The notes beneath the pieces are model-generated. The model ran no database searches and was not told the DNA's origin. It saw only the letters and a list, made by a program, of their open reading frames with translations. From Oscillospiraceae bacterium (lineage in GTDB: Bacteria > Bacillota > Clostridia > Oscillospirales > Ruminococcaceae): DNA of 21,818 nucleotides. Below, piece after piece: positions 20,107-21,818 of this stretch; the stretch's first letter is position 1; each line of letters opens with the position of its first letter. Position numbers and translations under genes: made by a program. The DNA lies in contig SVNB01000013.1 in assembly GCA_015067125.1 (NCBI GenBank), positions 1-21,818 on the forward strand, written 5' to 3'.

Positions 20107-21818
20107 ATGATCAGAACAATCGTAAAACGCGACGGCAGAATAGCTGATTTTAATATGGATAAAATCACAAACGCTATTTTTATGGCCGCAAAAGCAAACG
20201 GGGGTAGCGATTATTCCGAAGCGGAATCCATCGCAAAAATGGTTGTGGATTATATTGAAAATACCGAATTTATAGAAATCCCGACTGTTGAACATATTCA
20301 GGACGTGGTTGAAAAAATGCTGATAGAAACCGGCCATGCCCGCACCGCAAAAAGCTATATTCTTTACCGCGCAAACCGCAACAAAGTGCGCGAAATGAAC
20401 ACCCGCCTGATGAAGACTTTGGAAAGCCTTACTTTCCAGTCCGCAAAAGAAAACGACGTTAAACGCGAAAACGCGAACATCAACGGCGATACCGCCATGG
20501 GTACCATGCTTAAATACGGAAGCGAGGCCGCAAAGCAGTTTTACGAAATGTATATTCTTAATCCCCGCCACGCCGCTGCCCACCATAACGGAGATATCCA
20601 TATTCACGATCTGGATTTTCTTACCCTTACCACCACCTGCTGCCAGATAGATATTCTTAAACTTTTTAAAGACGGTTTCGATACCGGCCACGGCCATCTT
20701 CGCGAACCGCAGGATATCGCAAGCTATGCGGCTTTGGCCTGCATTGCCATTCAGTCCAACCAGAACGACCAGCACGGCGGCCAGAGCATTCCGAACTTTG
20801 ATTACGGAATGGCACCCGGCGTTGCAAAAAGCTATAAAAAAATCTATTGCCAGAATATGGGCCGCGCACTGGAACTTCTTGCAAACGAAGAATGCGGCGA
20901 CTGTGTTGCAAAAGGCATTATGGATAAAGCAATAGAAGCCTGCGGCGAATGGCCCAAATTTGAGGACGGCGAAAAATACAAAGCCGCGGAACTGGAACTT
21001 CTTACCGAAAAATACGGTGCGGAACTTGCGGAAAAAGCACAGGCATTTACCTTTAAACGTGCGGAAAAAGAAATCGACCGAGCAACCTTCCAGGCTATGG
21101 AAGCGCTTGTTCATAACCTTAACACCATGCATTCCAGAGCGGGTGCCCAGGTTCCGTTCAGCTCCATCAACTACGGAACCGATACCAGCCCGGAAGGCAG
21201 ACTTGTTATTAAAAACGTACTGCTTGCAACCGAAGCCGGCCTTGGCAACGGAGAAACCCCGATCTTCCCGATTCACATTTTTAAAGTCAAAGAGGGCATC
21301 AACTATAACCCCGGCGACCCCAACTATGATCTTTTCAAACTTGCCTGCCGCGTAAGCGCAAAACGCCTTTTCCCGAACTTCTCCTTCATAGATGCTCCCT
21401 ATAACCTTCAGTATTATAAAGAAGGCCACCCCGAAACGGAAATTGCCTATATGGGCTGCCGCACCAGGGTTATCGGCAACGTGTATGATCCGGAAAGAGA
21501 AATTGTTACCGGCCGCGGAAATCTTTCCTTCACTTCCATCAACCTTCCGCGCCTTGCGCTGCTGAGCAACCACAATATAGATCTTTTCTTCGATCAGCTT
21601 GATAACCGCATCAGCCTTGTTATAGAACAGCTTCTCGAACGTTTCGAGATTCAGAAGAAAAAACGCGTAAGAAACTACCCCTTCCTTATGGGTCAGGGCA
21701 TCTGGATAGATTCCGAAAAGCTTAAAGAAGATGACGAAGTGGGCGAAGTTCTTAAACACGGCACCCTTTCCGTCGGATTTATCGGACTTGCGGAATGCCT
21801 TAAAGCTCTTGTAGGAGC
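20107..21818 (+). CDS. nrdD: Anaerobic ribonucleoside-triphosphate reductase, class III (3' end outside window)
   Basis: NrdD makes dNTPs from NTPs with a glycyl radical, with formate as usual reductant, and is destroyed by oxygen. The frame is open to the window end: 570 complete codons. The N-terminal ATP cone (about 2-92, starting RTIVKRDGRIADFNMDKI) senses ATP/dATP. Then come HIHDLD (165-170), GGQSIPNFDYG, NTMHSRAGAQVPFSSINYG and ATEAGLGNGETPIF, all typical of the catalytic barrel, and YMGCRTRV. The C-terminal zinc site and radical glycine would lie beyond the edge. The start is the ATG at 20107 after GGAGG; an in-frame ATG at 20092 lies immediately before the ribosome site. The partner activase NrdG is not in view. 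Confidence 0.96.
   Translation, partial: MIRTIVKRDGRIADFNMDKITNAIFMAAKANGGSDYSEAESIAKMVVDYIENTEFIEIPTVEHIQDVVEKMLIETGHARTAKSYILYRANRNKVREMNTRLMKTLESLTFQSAKENDVKRENANINGDTAMGTMLKYGSEAAKQFYEMYILNPRHAAAHHNGDIHIHDLDFLTLTTTCCQIDILKLFKDGFDTGHGHLREPQDIASYAALACIAIQSNQNDQHGGQSIPNFDYGMAPGVAKSYKKIYCQNMGRALELLANEECGDCVAKGIMDKAIEACGEWPKFEDGEKYKAAELELLTEKYGAELAEKAQAFTFKRAEKEIDRATFQAMEALVHNLNTMHSRAGAQVPFSSINYGTDTSPEGRLVIKNVLLATEAGLGNGETPIFPIHIFKVKEGINYNPGDPNYDLFKLACRVSAKRLFPNFSFIDAPYNLQYYKEGHPETEIAYMGCRTRVIGNVYDPEREIVTGRGNLSFTSINLPRLALLSNHNIDLFFDQLDNRISLVIEQLLERFEIQKKKRVRNYPFLMGQGIWIDSEKLKEDDEVGEVLKHGTLSVGFIGLAECLKALVG

Noticed and set aside
20047..21759. A 570-codon open frame on the minus strand opposite nrdD
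   Set aside because: It is a shadow produced by nrdD codon bias. The translation is rich in Phe, Lys, Gly and Cys with no domain pattern, while the plus-strand frame is a textbook NrdD.

Overview
The window looks like chromosomal DNA from a strictly anaerobic member of the Clostridia, probably an Oscillospiraceae/Ruminococcaceae-type gut organism. Support comes from an oxygen-sensitive class III ribonucleotide reductase (nrdD), a DUF1385-prmC pair, a DUF6809-type small protein, strong AGGAGG ribosome sites, many intrinsic terminators, and a cluster of palindromic dispersed repeats of a kind I recall from gut Firmicutes. The taxonomic call is inference; no 16S or marker search was possible. 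No phage, transposase, CRISPR or plasmid gene is present.

Layout. 1-1197 (+): the end of a DUF1385 membrane protein, overlapped by prmC, with a shared terminator. 1237-3423 (-): three separately expressed genes, namely a DMT/EamA transporter, a HAD-IIA (NagD-like) phosphatase and a DUF6809-like protein. 3450-4544: a divergent control region with three pairs of GGTACC sites, then a 50-residue ribbon-helix-helix (RHH) protein gene and a uridine phosphorylase gene (+). 4592-4674 (-): tRNA-Leu(UAG). 4751-10330 (-): a tight five-gene unit murD, M42 peptidase, M42 peptidase, GNAT protein, methionine gamma-lyase-like PLP enzyme. 10331-10916: no gene; a mosaic of palindromic repeats. 10917-11685 (-): an XRE regulator and a small protein resembling the regulator's own C-terminal domain. 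11849-13048 (-): a lipoprotein made of two tandem copies of one unknown domain. 13141-16200 (-): a Cys-rich membrane protein, a HAD phosphatase, and a fusion of a catalytically dead beta-lactamase-like domain with a GNAT acetyltransferase. 16345-17634 (-): a membrane-anchored surface protein with Ig-like domains. 17825-19913 (+): a PyrR-type attenuator, pyrR and a uracil permease gene. 20107-end (+): nrdD, cut by the window edge.

How the genes fit together. Pyrimidine metabolism recurs: uridine phosphorylase, PyrR, uracil permease and NrdD handle uridine breakdown, uracil uptake, UMP-dependent control and dNTP supply. The most distinctive regulatory feature is the 3424-3580 region. Six near-identical GGTACC boxes are arranged as three pairs, each with 11-bp centre spacing, flanking the gene for a minimal RHH protein. 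They overlap its own promoter and that of the divergent DUF6809-like gene, and probably also control uridine phosphorylase. Other points worth a second look are the dead beta-lactamase/GNAT fusion, the duplicated-domain lipoprotein, a structured repeat with covarying stem that occurs once in the repeat mosaic and once as the terminator in front of tRNA-Leu, and a tRNA promoter whose start point appears to fall inside that terminator.
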